NCBI GenBank assembly: GCA_012964265.1
Contig: DTUH01000119.1
Location: forward strand, 1-11,854
Direction: 5' to 3'
DNA: 11,854 bases
Source: Candidatus Lambdaproteobacteria bacterium
GTDB lineage: Bacteria; SAR324; NAC60-12
Of the stretch, positions 1 through 6,419 are shown piece after piece (position 1 is the first letter of the stretch; every line of letters starts with the position of its first letter). The translations under genes and the position numbers were made by a program. Under the pieces are notes generated by a model. It was not told the DNA's origin. It saw only the letters and a list, made by a program, of their open reading frames with translations, and searched no databases.

Positions 1-60
1 GGAACTGAGTACGACGTGGGTGGTACTGTGGCTGGAATTGGTATAGCATTTGGTTTCTAA
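1..60 (+). CDS. C-terminal end of a small outer-membrane beta-barrel protein (5' truncated by window)
   Basis: The window opens in frame with 19 codons ending in TAA; the last residues are GTVAGIGIAFGF. Alternating small and hydrophobic residues with a terminal Phe are typical of the last strand of a beta-barrel recognised by the BAM machinery. The tail resembles the end of the next gene (GGMTTIGVQVAF), which suggests two tandem paralogues. Only 18 nt separate its stop from the next start, so the two are probably co-transcribed. Nothing can be said of the rest of the protein. Confidence 0.55.
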   Translation, partial: GTEYDVGGTVAGIGIAFGF

Positions 61-78
61 ATAAGTGATCTGCCCCTC

Positions 79-702
79 ATGTTAAACAGGACAAAATATT
101 TCCGCAAACTGTGTCTTTCCGGTTGTTTTTTTGTAGGGATGATCAGCCTGTCAAGCTCTGCTAATGCACAGTTCATTGGTATAAACGTTGATTATGGCAT
201 CGGTTATTCTGCTGCCCCCGGTAAAGTATCCGGGGGCTCTGTCGGAATTTCACATCCTGCACCTTTTATCCCAAATATTGGATATTCATCTGTCAGCTTT
301 ATAGATAAAGAAACCATAACAGACTCCTCTGATAATACTGTCTCCCTGGAAACAACGACTACAATCGAGACTATAAATCTTTTCTACAACGTTCCATTTC
401 CCGTTGTTACAATTACTGTGGGTTTTGGTTACGGTGCAGATAACCTATACACAGGGGTGGAGACAATAACAACAATTGACCAAGTCGAAAGTAACTTGGA
501 AACCTCTGTGTCAGAAGCATTTTTTCACATTGGACTCCCTTTTTGGAACACAGTTGAGTTTCATCTTGGCTACCACTTCATGTCTTTTAATAGCATTGAC
601 ATAACCAGTAAAAGTACAAAAATTAGAGGAACTTACACTAATGATAATAAAAAGAACTATTCTGGTGGAATGACCACAATAGGAGTTCAAGTTGCATTTT
701 GA
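79..702 (+). CDS. Small outer-membrane beta-barrel protein, function unknown
   Basis: The product is 207 aa. Residues 1-30 form a Sec signal peptide: basic start (NRTKYFRK), hydrophobic core, then SSSANA before Gln31, a good signal peptidase I site. The mature part (about 177 aa) is rich in Thr, Ser, Gly and aromatic residues in alternating patterns, with Gly-rich stretches such as VGFGYGADNLYTG, and ends VQVAF. A terminal Phe after an amphipathic strand is the usual signature of an outer-membrane barrel, here probably with about eight strands. I recognise no specific family. The start is the first ATG after the upstream stop; no Shine-Dalgarno is visible. It follows a gene with a similar C-terminus and overlaps the next gene as TGATG, so all three may be one transcript. 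A periplasmic or surface role other than a barrel is possible. Confidence 0.75.
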   Translation: MLNRTKYFRKLCLSGCFFVGMISLSSSANAQFIGINVDYGIGYSAAPGKVSGGSVGISHPAPFIPNIGYSSVSFIDKETITDSSDNTVSLETTTTIETINLFYNVPFPVVTITVGFGYGADNLYTGVETITTIDQVESNLETSVSEAFFHIGLPFWNTVEFHLGYHFMSFNSIDITSKSTKIRGTYTNDNKKNYSGGMTTIGVQVAF

Positions 703-1358
703 TGTTTTCCTCACCGTTTCCTGAGTTCATCAGTTTTTTCTGCGGAAACATGTCTTCTCCGCCTGTTTTTCCACTTCTTCCGGAAGAAGAAATTTTCCTG
801 AAAACCATTGGTTCTTCTAAAAGACAGGCTGAATTTACTTTGGGGCGACGTTGTGTTCACCAGGCACTTTCTAAATTTAAACTCGAATCCGCGCCTGTTC
901 TGAGAAACCCTGAAACCAGGGAACCCTGCTGGCCGGAATCGGTCAGGGGCAGCATCACCCATTCCGGAAAAATAGCCGCGGCGGCTGTTGGATGGACCAA
1001 AGATATTTCGGGAATTGGCATCGATTTAGAAAGTTTTTCCAGAGAAATTGATTTCAACATCAGCAGACATGTCTGTGTAGAAACGGAGCTTATACGTCTA
1101 AAGTCTCTGCCGGCTGAGCAAGCGAAACGTGATCTTAGAATAATTTTTTCGGCTAAGGAATCCATCTTTAAATGCTTTTTTCCGATCTCACAAACCTACC
1201 TTTATTTTAAAGATGCGAAAATCACGATTAATGAAGATAATGCTGAATTTTCTTTCGTCCTGTCAAAAGCATGTTCCGGCATCACCGAAGTAGGATTTCA
1301 GCACAGCGGCAAGTTCTCCATCAAAGATAATATGCTCCTGACTTCAATTTTTATCTAG
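702..1358 (+). CDS. 4'-phosphopantetheinyl transferase, EntD/Sfp type
   Basis: This enzyme would move the 4'-phosphopantetheine arm of coenzyme A onto a serine of acyl- or peptidyl-carrier proteins, in the cytoplasm. In the 218-aa product read from ATG 702, the N-terminal part has a GRRCVHQAL segment (about 48-56), then ITHSG (85-89), the metal-binding GIGIDLE (104-110, Asp108 and Glu110) and the hallmark FSAKESIFK (149-157, Lys152, Glu153, Lys157). GIDLE plus FSAKES is closest to the EntD branch. The length is normal for the family. ATG 702 overlaps the preceding stop as TGATG; a TTG at 699 or an internal ATG at 750 are alternatives, and 750 would still keep all motifs. No carrier protein, PKS or NRPS gene lies nearby, so the substrate is unknown; it could serve the ordinary fatty-acid carrier or a secondary pathway elsewhere. 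Confidence 0.88.
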   Translation: MFSSPFPEFISFFCGNMSSPPVFPLLPEEEIFLKTIGSSKRQAEFTLGRRCVHQALSKFKLESAPVLRNPETREPCWPESVRGSITHSGKIAAAAVGWTKDISGIGIDLESFSREIDFNISRHVCVETELIRLKSLPAEQAKRDLRIIFSAKESIFKCFFPISQTYLYFKDAKITINEDNAEFSFVLSKACSGITEVGFQHSGKFSIKDNMLLTSIFI

Positions 1359-1482
1359 GGATTCTTTGCTGAACTTATTTGCTTTTTTCAGCTTATAAAA
1401 TCATAAACTTAAGACTATCATATTTTTCTCAACATCTCAGCTGATAACATTTCTTCTGCAAATTCAACTTATTGAAAGCAAC

Positions 1483-1491
1483 TGTTGACAA
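1483..1491 (-). promoter_or_regulatory. DnaA box-like site, TTGTCAACA on the minus strand
   Basis: The plus strand reads TGTTGACAA, so the minus strand is TTGTCAACA, two mismatches from TTATCCACA and identical to the box at 1649-1657. It forms the left arm of an inverted repeat with AGTTGTTAAC at 1505-1514. Confidence 0.5.
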
Positions 1492-1514
1492 CTGACATTT
1501 TTTCAGTTGTTAAC
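1484..1514. repeat. 12-bp inverted repeat with 7-nt loop in the origin region
   Basis: GTTGACAACTGA (1484-1495) and TCAGTTGTTAAC (1503-1514) are inverted copies with 11 of 12 positions matching; the one mismatch would be a G-U pair in RNA. The loop is CATTTTT. It joins two box-like motifs head to head, so it may be a paired protein-binding site, a cruciform, or an RNA hairpin at the end of the upstream transcript. Confidence 0.6.
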
Positions 1515-1537
1515 CAACAATTCGTGTTGGGTTTTTT
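1514..1537 (+). terminator. Possible rho-independent terminator of the upstream genes
   Basis: CCAACA (1514-1519) and TGTTGG (1525-1530) form a 6-bp stem with a 5-nt loop, followed by GTTTTTT. The stem is short and only moderately GC, and it lies about 155 nt after the phosphopantetheinyl transferase stop, so this is a weak call. It overlaps the end of the preceding inverted repeat by one base. Confidence 0.35.
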
Positions 1538-1560
1538 CTTATTTTTTGCTAAATTATTGT

Positions 1561-1569
1561 TTATCAACA
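1561..1569 (+). promoter_or_regulatory. DnaA box-like site, TTATCAACA
   Basis: This site is one mismatch from the consensus TTATCCACA, the closest match in the gap. It sits in an AT-rich stretch, 13 nt before the next box-like site. Confidence 0.6.
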
Positions 1570-1573
1570 TTCA

Positions 1574-1590
1574 ACCAACAAGTTGTCAAC
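1574..1590 (+). repeat. 17-bp direct repeat, copy 1
   Basis: ACCAACAAGTTGTCAAC occurs here and identically at 1640-1656, 66 bp apart start to start. A 17-bp exact repeat is not expected by chance in a 325-nt gap. Each copy contains a box-like core, so it is probably an extended initiator-binding site. Confidence 0.75.
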
Positions 1591-1591
1591 G
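1583..1591 (+). promoter_or_regulatory. DnaA box-like site, TTGTCAACG, within the 17-bp repeat
   Basis: The site lies in the first copy of the 17-bp direct repeat. Its last base differs from the box at 1649-1657. It has the same orientation as 1561-1569 and 1649-1657. Confidence 0.45.
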
Positions 1592-1639
1592 TGTGAAAAA
1601 ACAGATAATAATTACAATATTTCAAAAAGTTAAACTCTT

Positions 1640-1656
1640 ACCAACAAGTTGTCAAC
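1640..1656 (+). repeat. 17-bp direct repeat, copy 2
   Basis: This is the second exact copy of ACCAACAAGTTGTCAAC. It runs into the trinucleotide array four bases later. Confidence 0.75.
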
Positions 1657-1657
1657 A
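1649..1657 (+). promoter_or_regulatory. DnaA box-like site, TTGTCAACA, adjoining the trinucleotide array
   Basis: The site lies in the second copy of the 17-bp repeat and ends 3 nt before the CTA array. This placement is what makes it the likely anchor for loading DnaA onto the single strand. The orientation is the same as that of dnaN. Confidence 0.6.
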
Positions 1658-1660
1658 AAC

Positions 1661-1675
1661 CTACTACTACTACTA
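1661..1675 (+). other. DnaA-trio-like array, five CTA repeats
   Basis: CTA is repeated five times without interruption; the complementary strand reads 3'-GAT-5' five times. DnaA-trio elements described in Bacillus and other bacteria are 3'-[G/A]AT-5' repeats placed just after a DnaA box, where DnaA assembles on one strand and opens the duplex (established for the family). Here the array follows a box by 3 nt and is followed at once by AAATAAAT and the dnaN start, 8 nt away. A simple trinucleotide repeat arising by slippage is the alternative. Confidence 0.6.
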
Positions 1676-1683
1676 AAATAAAT

Positions 1684-2805
1684 ATGGAAATTACTTTAAA
1701 AAGGGAAACATTGAGTAGTACTCTGCAGAATATTAATTCTGTTGTTGACAAAAGCTCGTCTAAGCCGATCCTTTCAAATTTTGTAATCAGAACACTTGAT
1801 AACGAAAGCTCCAATGTTGAATTTTCGTCGACAGATTATGAATTATCTCTGGTTGAACTTATATCTGCAGAAATTAAAGACCAAGGCAGTGTCTGCGTCA
1901 ATGCCAAAAAAGTTTTTGATATTGTCAAGGAACTGCAGGATGAGGACGTTCACATACGTTCGACAGAACAACTGTGGATCTATATCACCTGTGGATCATC
2001 AGAATTACGTCTTCCTTCAGTCGAAGTAGGTTTATACCCACAAACAGTGCTGGAAACACTTCCAGAGTCGATGACGATCTCTGTGGAAGATTTGAAGCGC
2101 TGTATTGATATGACATTGTTTGCAGCAATTACCAATGAGTCAAGGAGAAATCTGATGGGTGTTTGTCTAAGTTCAACCAGTGATAAGAAAACACGCTGGC
2201 TTTCAACGGATGGTCATCGTTTGGCTCAAATACTCAAGCCGGTTGATAAGCTGAGTTTTAGCGAAGATAATGAAGTAATTATTCCCAGAAAAGCCCTGAC
2301 TGAGGTCAGGAGGGCCGCCGATTTGTTTGGCAAGACAGTAAAAGTAACATTCGATTCTCGTGTTATGCAGTTTTCCGGCGGACAGATAAGTTTCAAAACC
2401 AGGCTGATTGAAGGTAAATTTCCAAACTGTGATCCTATCATTCCCAAAGACAACAATATGGAAATTGTGGTGAACCGTGAAAGTTTTATCAATTCATTGA
2501 GGATTGTTTCTTCAATCAGTTCAGAAAAGCTGAGACCGGTCAAGCTCATGATTTCACCTGGAGTTTTAAGACTTGAAAGTGAAAAAGCAGACTATGGTGA
2601 AGTGGTTGATGAAATTGAAGCCAATTATCAAGGTGAAGCTTTTCAAATAGGTTTTAATTCCAAATATTTGTTAGATGTTTTAGGAGTAATTGAAAGTGAT
2701 GATGTTATTCTGGAATGCAAAAATTCAATGAGTCCAACCATCATCAAATCATCTGTTGACGAATCATTTTTATCAGTAATCATGCCTTTGAGAGTCGAAT
2801 GGTAG
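1684..2805 (+). CDS. dnaN: DNA polymerase III beta subunit (sliding clamp)
   Basis: DnaN forms the dimeric ring that holds DNA polymerase III on DNA and serves as a landing pad for other replication and repair proteins. The 373-aa product matches the family length (366 in E. coli). Visible family features are the N-terminal SVVDKSSSKPILSNFVIR segment (about 19-36), a central TDGHRLA (about 175-181) and the C-terminal VIMPLRVEW, which is the usual end of the clamp and its peptide-binding pocket region. Three similar domains of roughly 120 aa are expected. The start is the ATG 8 nt after the CTA array; there is no Shine-Dalgarno, and the upstream leader is AT-rich. It is followed after 77 nt by recF. 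The adjacent DnaA boxes suggest DnaA influences its expression as well as initiation (inference). In-frame upstream starts are absent. Confidence 0.97.
   Translation: MEITLKRETLSSTLQNINSVVDKSSSKPILSNFVIRTLDNESSNVEFSSTDYELSLVELISAEIKDQGSVCVNAKKVFDIVKELQDEDVHIRSTEQLWIYITCGSSELRLPSVEVGLYPQTVLETLPESMTISVEDLKRCIDMTLFAAITNESRRNLMGVCLSSTSDKKTRWLSTDGHRLAQILKPVDKLSFSEDNEVIIPRKALTEVRRAADLFGKTVKVTFDSRVMQFSGGQISFKTRLIEGKFPNCDPIIPKDNNMEIVVNRESFINSLRIVSSISSEKLRPVKLMISPGVLRLESEKADYGEVVDEIEANYQGEAFQIGFNSKYLLDVLGVIESDDVILECKNSMSPTIIKSSVDESFLSVIMPLRVEW
1743..1751 (-). promoter_or_regulatory. DnaA box-like site inside dnaN, TTGTCAACA on the minus strand
   Basis: The plus strand reads TGTTGACAA over codons 20-23 of dnaN. 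It is an exact inverted copy of the box at 1649-1657, so the trinucleotide array is flanked by two boxes pointing towards each other. Codon constraint (Val-Val-Asp-Lys) could produce it by chance. Confidence 0.3.
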
Positions 2806-2882
2806 TTTGACGGTTTGCGCTTCATTTTTCATGAGCACCCTGAGACAGCCGATAGTCTAACGTAAACCGGAAACGATTTGAC

Positions 2883-3950
2883 ATGATCATCCGCAATATT
2901 GAGATCTCTCAATTTCGCAACTACAGCAGATGTACGGCTAATTTATCTCCGGAATTAAATTGGATTTACGGCGCAAACGGTCAGGGAAAAACAAATCTGG
3001 TTGAAGCAGTCTATTATCTTTGTAATTTAGAATCATTTAGGACAAGAAAACCATCTCTGCTGTTGCAGGAGGACAAATTTGAGTCCGTCCTTCAGGCCCG
3101 GATCGAACGTCAACAGGTACAGCATCGTGTCCGCATCAACATTTCAAAAAAAGGTAGACAGGTATTTTTAGACCATTCACCTTTTCACCGTGTTTCGGAA
3201 TATATTCTCTCCTTCATGGCACTGGCTTTCACTCCGGAAGATGTCAATCTTTTCCGGAATGTTCCACATGAACGTCGTAAATTTTTTAATCGGATTATCG
3301 CCTTTATAGATCCGGTATATTTTAAAATACTTCAGGAATATACCAAAATTATTGCCCAAAAGAATGTTTTACTGCGTCAAGGCAGTACAGAACAAATTCC
3401 GCTTTGGAATGAAATGCTTGCGCGTTCCGCAATTAAATTAATGCAAAAGCGCAGTAATTTTGTTGAGCAGATGAATCTTCATTTGCACGATCTTTTCATG
3501 GAACTTTCAGGTCGTTCTGAAAAACTGAGTTTGATTTATATACCATCCCTGAATTCAGATAATTTTGATGAGAAAGATTGTCTTCAGCAATTGGAAAAAA
3601 GCCTGCCCAGAGACATGCAATATGGGTATGCGGTACTTGGTCCACACAGGGATGAATACCATTTGCTAATGGATGAAAAAAAGGATAAGGATTTTTTTTC
3701 GCAGGGAGAGTTCAGGATTACTAATTTGTCTTTAAAAATGACAATAAATCGTTTATTATGTGAGAGATATAGATTTTCCCCAATTTTGATTTTTGATGAT
3801 CTTTTTTCAGAATTGGATAAAGAGGTGATTCAGCATGTTTTGCAGTTTTTTATTAGGTTAAAAAATCAGATTTTTATCACCTCAACCTCTGAACCATCTC
3901 ATTCCATGTCCGGAAAACTTTTTCACGTTGTTGAGGGACAGCTGGTTTGA
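2883..3950 (+). CDS. recF: DNA replication and repair protein RecF
   Basis: RecF is an SMC-like ATPase that works with RecO and RecR to load RecA at single-strand gaps and stalled forks. The 355-aa product has a Walker A GANGQGKT (30-37), the SFR segment of the lobe (51-53), LGPHRDE (252-258), the ABC-type signature FSQGEFRITNLSLK (272-285, where most RecF proteins have SQGEQR or SQGQQR) and Walker B ILIFDDLFSELD (301-312). The length is normal. The start is the ATG giving MIIRNIEISQFRNY, the expected RecF N-terminus; GGAAAC 13 nt upstream is at best a weak ribosome binding site. The 77-nt gap from dnaN holds no obvious terminator, so the two are likely co-transcribed. Its 3' end carries the -35 element of the gyrB promoter. 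Confidence 0.97.
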   Translation: MIIRNIEISQFRNYSRCTANLSPELNWIYGANGQGKTNLVEAVYYLCNLESFRTRKPSLLLQEDKFESVLQARIERQQVQHRVRINISKKGRQVFLDHSPFHRVSEYILSFMALAFTPEDVNLFRNVPHERRKFFNRIIAFIDPVYFKILQEYTKIIAQKNVLLRQGSTEQIPLWNEMLARSAIKLMQKRSNFVEQMNLHLHDLFMELSGRSEKLSLIYIPSLNSDNFDEKDCLQQLEKSLPRDMQYGYAVLGPHRDEYHLLMDEKKDKDFFSQGEFRITNLSLKMTINRLLCERYRFSPILIFDDLFSELDKEVIQHVLQFFIRLKNQIFITSTSEPSHSMSGKLFHVVEGQLV

Positions 3951-3974
3951 CATAACAGTTAAAGTTTTTATACT
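3947..3974 (+). promoter_or_regulatory. Sigma70-type promoter for gyrB
   Basis: TTGACA at 3947-3952 is a perfect -35, overlapping the recF stop codon. A 16-bp spacer leads to TATACT at 3969-3974, five of six matches to the -10 consensus. Transcription would start near 3981, giving a leader of about 18 nt before the gyrB ATG. This is the best promoter match I found in the window. Confidence 0.65.
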
Positions 3975-3998
3975 TTGGCTGCTACATGAAAGTACAAA

Positions 3999-6401
3999 AT
4001 GCCTGAAATTGAAACCGTAGTAAATTCGGATTATGATGAATCTAATATAACCGTACTGCAGGGACTGGAGGGCGTCCGCCTGCGTCCGGGGATGTATATC
4101 GGCGGAGTTGACACATCTGCTCTTCATCACCTTGTTTTTGAGGTAGTTGATAATAGTGTTGATGAGGCATTAGCAGGATTTTGTTCTGAAATTCACGTGA
4201 TTATAAATTCAGATGGAAGTCTTTCTGTTGAAGATAACGGCAGGGGGATACCGGTTGGAATACACGAAGAAGAAGGTATTCCAGCAGTTGAATTGATTCT
4301 GACGCGCCTCCATGCAGGAGGGAAATTTGATAATAGCAACTACAAGGTATCCGGAGGATTGAATGGTGTAGGAGCGTCAGTAGTGAACGCACTTTCTGAA
4401 AAAATGATTGCCGAAGTACACCGTGAAGGTTTTTTGTGGAAGCAGGAATACCGGGAGGGAATTACTTTCACGCCTCTTGATCAAATTGAGGAAAGCAAAA
4501 AAACCGGAACTCATATTACTTTCTGGCCGGATAAAACGATCTTTGATCATGTTGAATTTAATTACGAAATATTAGCCCACCGTCTGAGGGAATTAGCATT
4601 TTTGAACAGGGGAATTCTAATTTCAATCAGGGATAACCGTACGGAACGATTTCAGGAATTCAAATATGAAGGTGGAATAGCATCATTCATCAAACACATT
4701 AACGAAAATAAAAGTGTTTTACATGAAGCACCGGTTTATTTTTCAGGAAAATCAGATGATGTGGAAATCGAAGTCGCCTTTCAGTACAATGACAGTTATA
4801 CCGAACGTATTTATTCCTTTGTTAATAATATCAATACAGTAGAAGGAGGGACTCATTTGACAGGTTTCAAGGGCGCACTTACTCGTACCTTGAACAACTA
4901 CATGATCGCTAATAAAATTGCCAACGATTCAAAAGAGAATTTGTCAGGAGAGGATGTAAGGGAAGGAATGGCGGCAGTAATAAGCGCGCGGGTTATGAAT
5001 CCACAGTTTGAGTCGCAGAAAAAAATTAAATTAACAAATGTTGAAATTAAAGGAAAAGTTGAAACTCTTGTTTCAGAATATTTGGGGGCATATCTTGAGG
5101 AAAATCCTGTTGTCGCTAAAAAAATTGTCGCCAAGGGCATTGATGCACAACGGGCCAGGATTGCCGCGAAGAAAGCAAGAGAATTAACCCGTCGAAAAAA
5201 TGTACTTGAATTCAGTACACTACCCGGAAAACTTGCCGATTGCCAGGAATCGGATCCTGCTTTAAGTGAACTATTTCTGGTGGAGGGAGATTCCGCGGGT
5301 GGCTCCGCAAAACAGGGCCGTGACCGTAAGAATCAAGCGATTTTACCGTTAAAAGGTAAAATATTAAATGTGGAAAAAGCTCGTTTTGACAAGATGCTCA
5401 ACAATGAAGAAATCAAAACAATGATCACAGCAATGGGCACCGGAATTGGTAAAGAAGAGTTTGATCTTGAAAAAATCCGCTACCACAAAATCATCATCAT
5501 GACTGACGCGGATATTGACGGTAGCCATATTTTGACCTTGATTCTGACATTTTTCTACAGACAAATGCCGGAAATTATTGAAAATGGTTATCTTTACATC
5601 GCACAGCCGCCACTGTATCGAGCAAAAAAAGGACGCTCCAGTTTTTATGTGAGAGATGATAATGAATTGACTGAGCGTCTGGTTCACTCCTCAAGCGAAA
5701 CATTAACTCTCAGCACGGAAAATGGAACAACACTCAGTGGAGAAGACCTTTTCCAGACTGCACTTAAGATCAGGCTTTACCGAACTCATTATGACCGTTT
5801 GTGTTTTAATTCTAACCTGACCCTGTTGATCAATCTTCTTCTCAGGCACCAAATCGAGCTGGATTTGGGTGGTGCTGAACACATTCTCAAATGTATAGAC
5901 GCTTTGAGAAACATCTATCCTGATTATAAACTTATTGTGGATCCCGAAAAACAGGGAAGCAATGTTTTTCTCGAAGTTAATGAACAGCAGATAGAACTTT
6001 CGTTGAACTTACTTGAAAATCTGAGCGCTTATGATTTTTCCCAACTGTTTCAGGAACATTTGAGACTGATGGAAACTCTTGGAGAAAACGGCATGGTTCT
6101 GACTGAGGAAAATGAAGGCGAGAGCCACTCTTTACAGACTTGGATTGAATTACTTGATTTTATGGTAAAGTTTGGCAAGAAAGGCATGTACATCCAGCGT
6201 TACAAAGGTTTAGGAGAAATGAATCCGGAACAGTTATGGGAAACAACGCTTGATCCAAATGTCAGAACATTAAAAAAAGTAAAGGTTGAAGACATAGTTG
6301 AGTCAGACGGAATTTTTACTATTTTGATGGGCGACCAGGTTGAGCCCCGCCGCAATTTCATTGAGGAAAACGCACTTCGAGTTAAGAATCTTGATGTCTA
6401 G
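3999..6401 (+). CDS. gyrB: DNA gyrase subunit B
   Basis: GyrB is the ATPase half of the A2B2 gyrase that introduces negative supercoils ahead of forks. The 800-aa product shows the GHKL ATP site: DNSVDEA (51-57), EDNGRGIP (78-84) and VSGGLNGVGASVVNALS (117-133). The TOPRIM domain has LVEGDSAGGSAKQGRDR (427-443, catalytic Glu429), ILPLKGKILNVEKARFDKM (448-466) and DADIDGSH (503-510). The closing QRYKGLGEMNPEQLWETT is at 733-750. The TOPRIM part is near-identical in style to E. coli. Residues about 560-727 are the extra domain present in the roughly 800-aa proteobacterial type and missing from the roughly 640-aa Bacillus type; this supports the taxonomic guess. A strong promoter precedes it, so it can be expressed apart from dnaN-recF. 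No strong Shine-Dalgarno is present; GAAAG seven nt upstream is weak. No gyrA is in view. Confidence 0.98.
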   Translation: MPEIETVVNSDYDESNITVLQGLEGVRLRPGMYIGGVDTSALHHLVFEVVDNSVDEALAGFCSEIHVIINSDGSLSVEDNGRGIPVGIHEEEGIPAVELILTRLHAGGKFDNSNYKVSGGLNGVGASVVNALSEKMIAEVHREGFLWKQEYREGITFTPLDQIEESKKTGTHITFWPDKTIFDHVEFNYEILAHRLRELAFLNRGILISIRDNRTERFQEFKYEGGIASFIKHINENKSVLHEAPVYFSGKSDDVEIEVAFQYNDSYTERIYSFVNNINTVEGGTHLTGFKGALTRTLNNYMIANKIANDSKENLSGEDVREGMAAVISARVMNPQFESQKKIKLTNVEIKGKVETLVSEYLGAYLEENPVVAKKIVAKGIDAQRARIAAKKARELTRRKNVLEFSTLPGKLADCQESDPALSELFLVEGDSAGGSAKQGRDRKNQAILPLKGKILNVEKARFDKMLNNEEIKTMITAMGTGIGKEEFDLEKIRYHKIIIMTDADIDGSHILTLILTFFYRQMPEIIENGYLYIAQPPLYRAKKGRSSFYVRDDNELTERLVHSSSETLTLSTENGTTLSGEDLFQTALKIRLYRTHYDRLCFNSNLTLLINLLLRHQIELDLGGAEHILKCIDALRNIYPDYKLIVDPEKQGSNVFLEVNEQQIELSLNLLENLSAYDFSQLFQEHLRLMETLGENGMVLTEENEGESHSLQTWIELLDFMVKFGKKGMYIQRYKGLGEMNPEQLWETTLDPNVRTLKKVKVEDIVESDGIFTILMGDQVEPRRNFIEENALRVKNLDV

Positions 6402-6419
6402 CGTTTCTGCCAATTTTCC

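Larger units (their letters stand above)
1359..1683. other. oriC: Candidate chromosomal replication origin (oriC) upstream of dnaN
   Basis: This is a 325-nt AT-rich stretch with no convincing gene, directly before dnaN-recF-gyrB, a classic origin neighbourhood. Seen directly: boxes close to the DnaA consensus TTATCCACA at 1483-1491 (minus), 1561-1569, 1583-1591 and 1649-1657; a 17-bp direct repeat; a 12-bp inverted repeat at 1484-1514; AT-rich runs at 1531-1570 and 1597-1635; and five CTA trinucleotides at 1661-1675 next to the last box. The order box, trinucleotide array, AT-rich stretch, dnaN is the order of the Bacillus unwinding region (family knowledge, from memory). The preferred box here seems to be TTGTCAACA rather than TTATCCACA. 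Positions 1359-1461 hold nothing I can name. The dnaN promoter must also lie here; TACAAT at 1613-1618 is a weak -10 candidate. Function as an origin is inferred. Confidence 0.7.

Noticed and set aside
1368..1392. GCTGAA and TTCAGC inverted pair after the PPTase stop
   Set aside because: Six base pairs with a 13-nt loop and no following T run on the plus strand; too weak to call a terminator.
1462..1475. ATTCAACTTATTGA repeated at 9172-9185
   Set aside because: A single 14-bp match in AT-rich intergenic DNA is close to what chance gives in a window of this size.
1485..1676. 63-codon open frame in the dnaN upstream gap
   Set aside because: It runs through the repeats, boxes and CTA array, has low-complexity composition and no protein-like pattern; it is a by-product of the AT-rich origin.
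2806..2882. Possible promoter or hairpin between dnaN and recF (TTGACG at 2807; CGGTTT/AAACCG)
   Set aside because: No acceptable -10 at the right distance, and the stem would enclose a loop of about 50 nt.
3986..4006. Six-codon open frame MKVQNA overlapping the gyrB start
   Set aside because: It lies just after the predicted transcript start and could be an upstream peptide, but it has no ribosome binding site and such short frames arise easily by chance.
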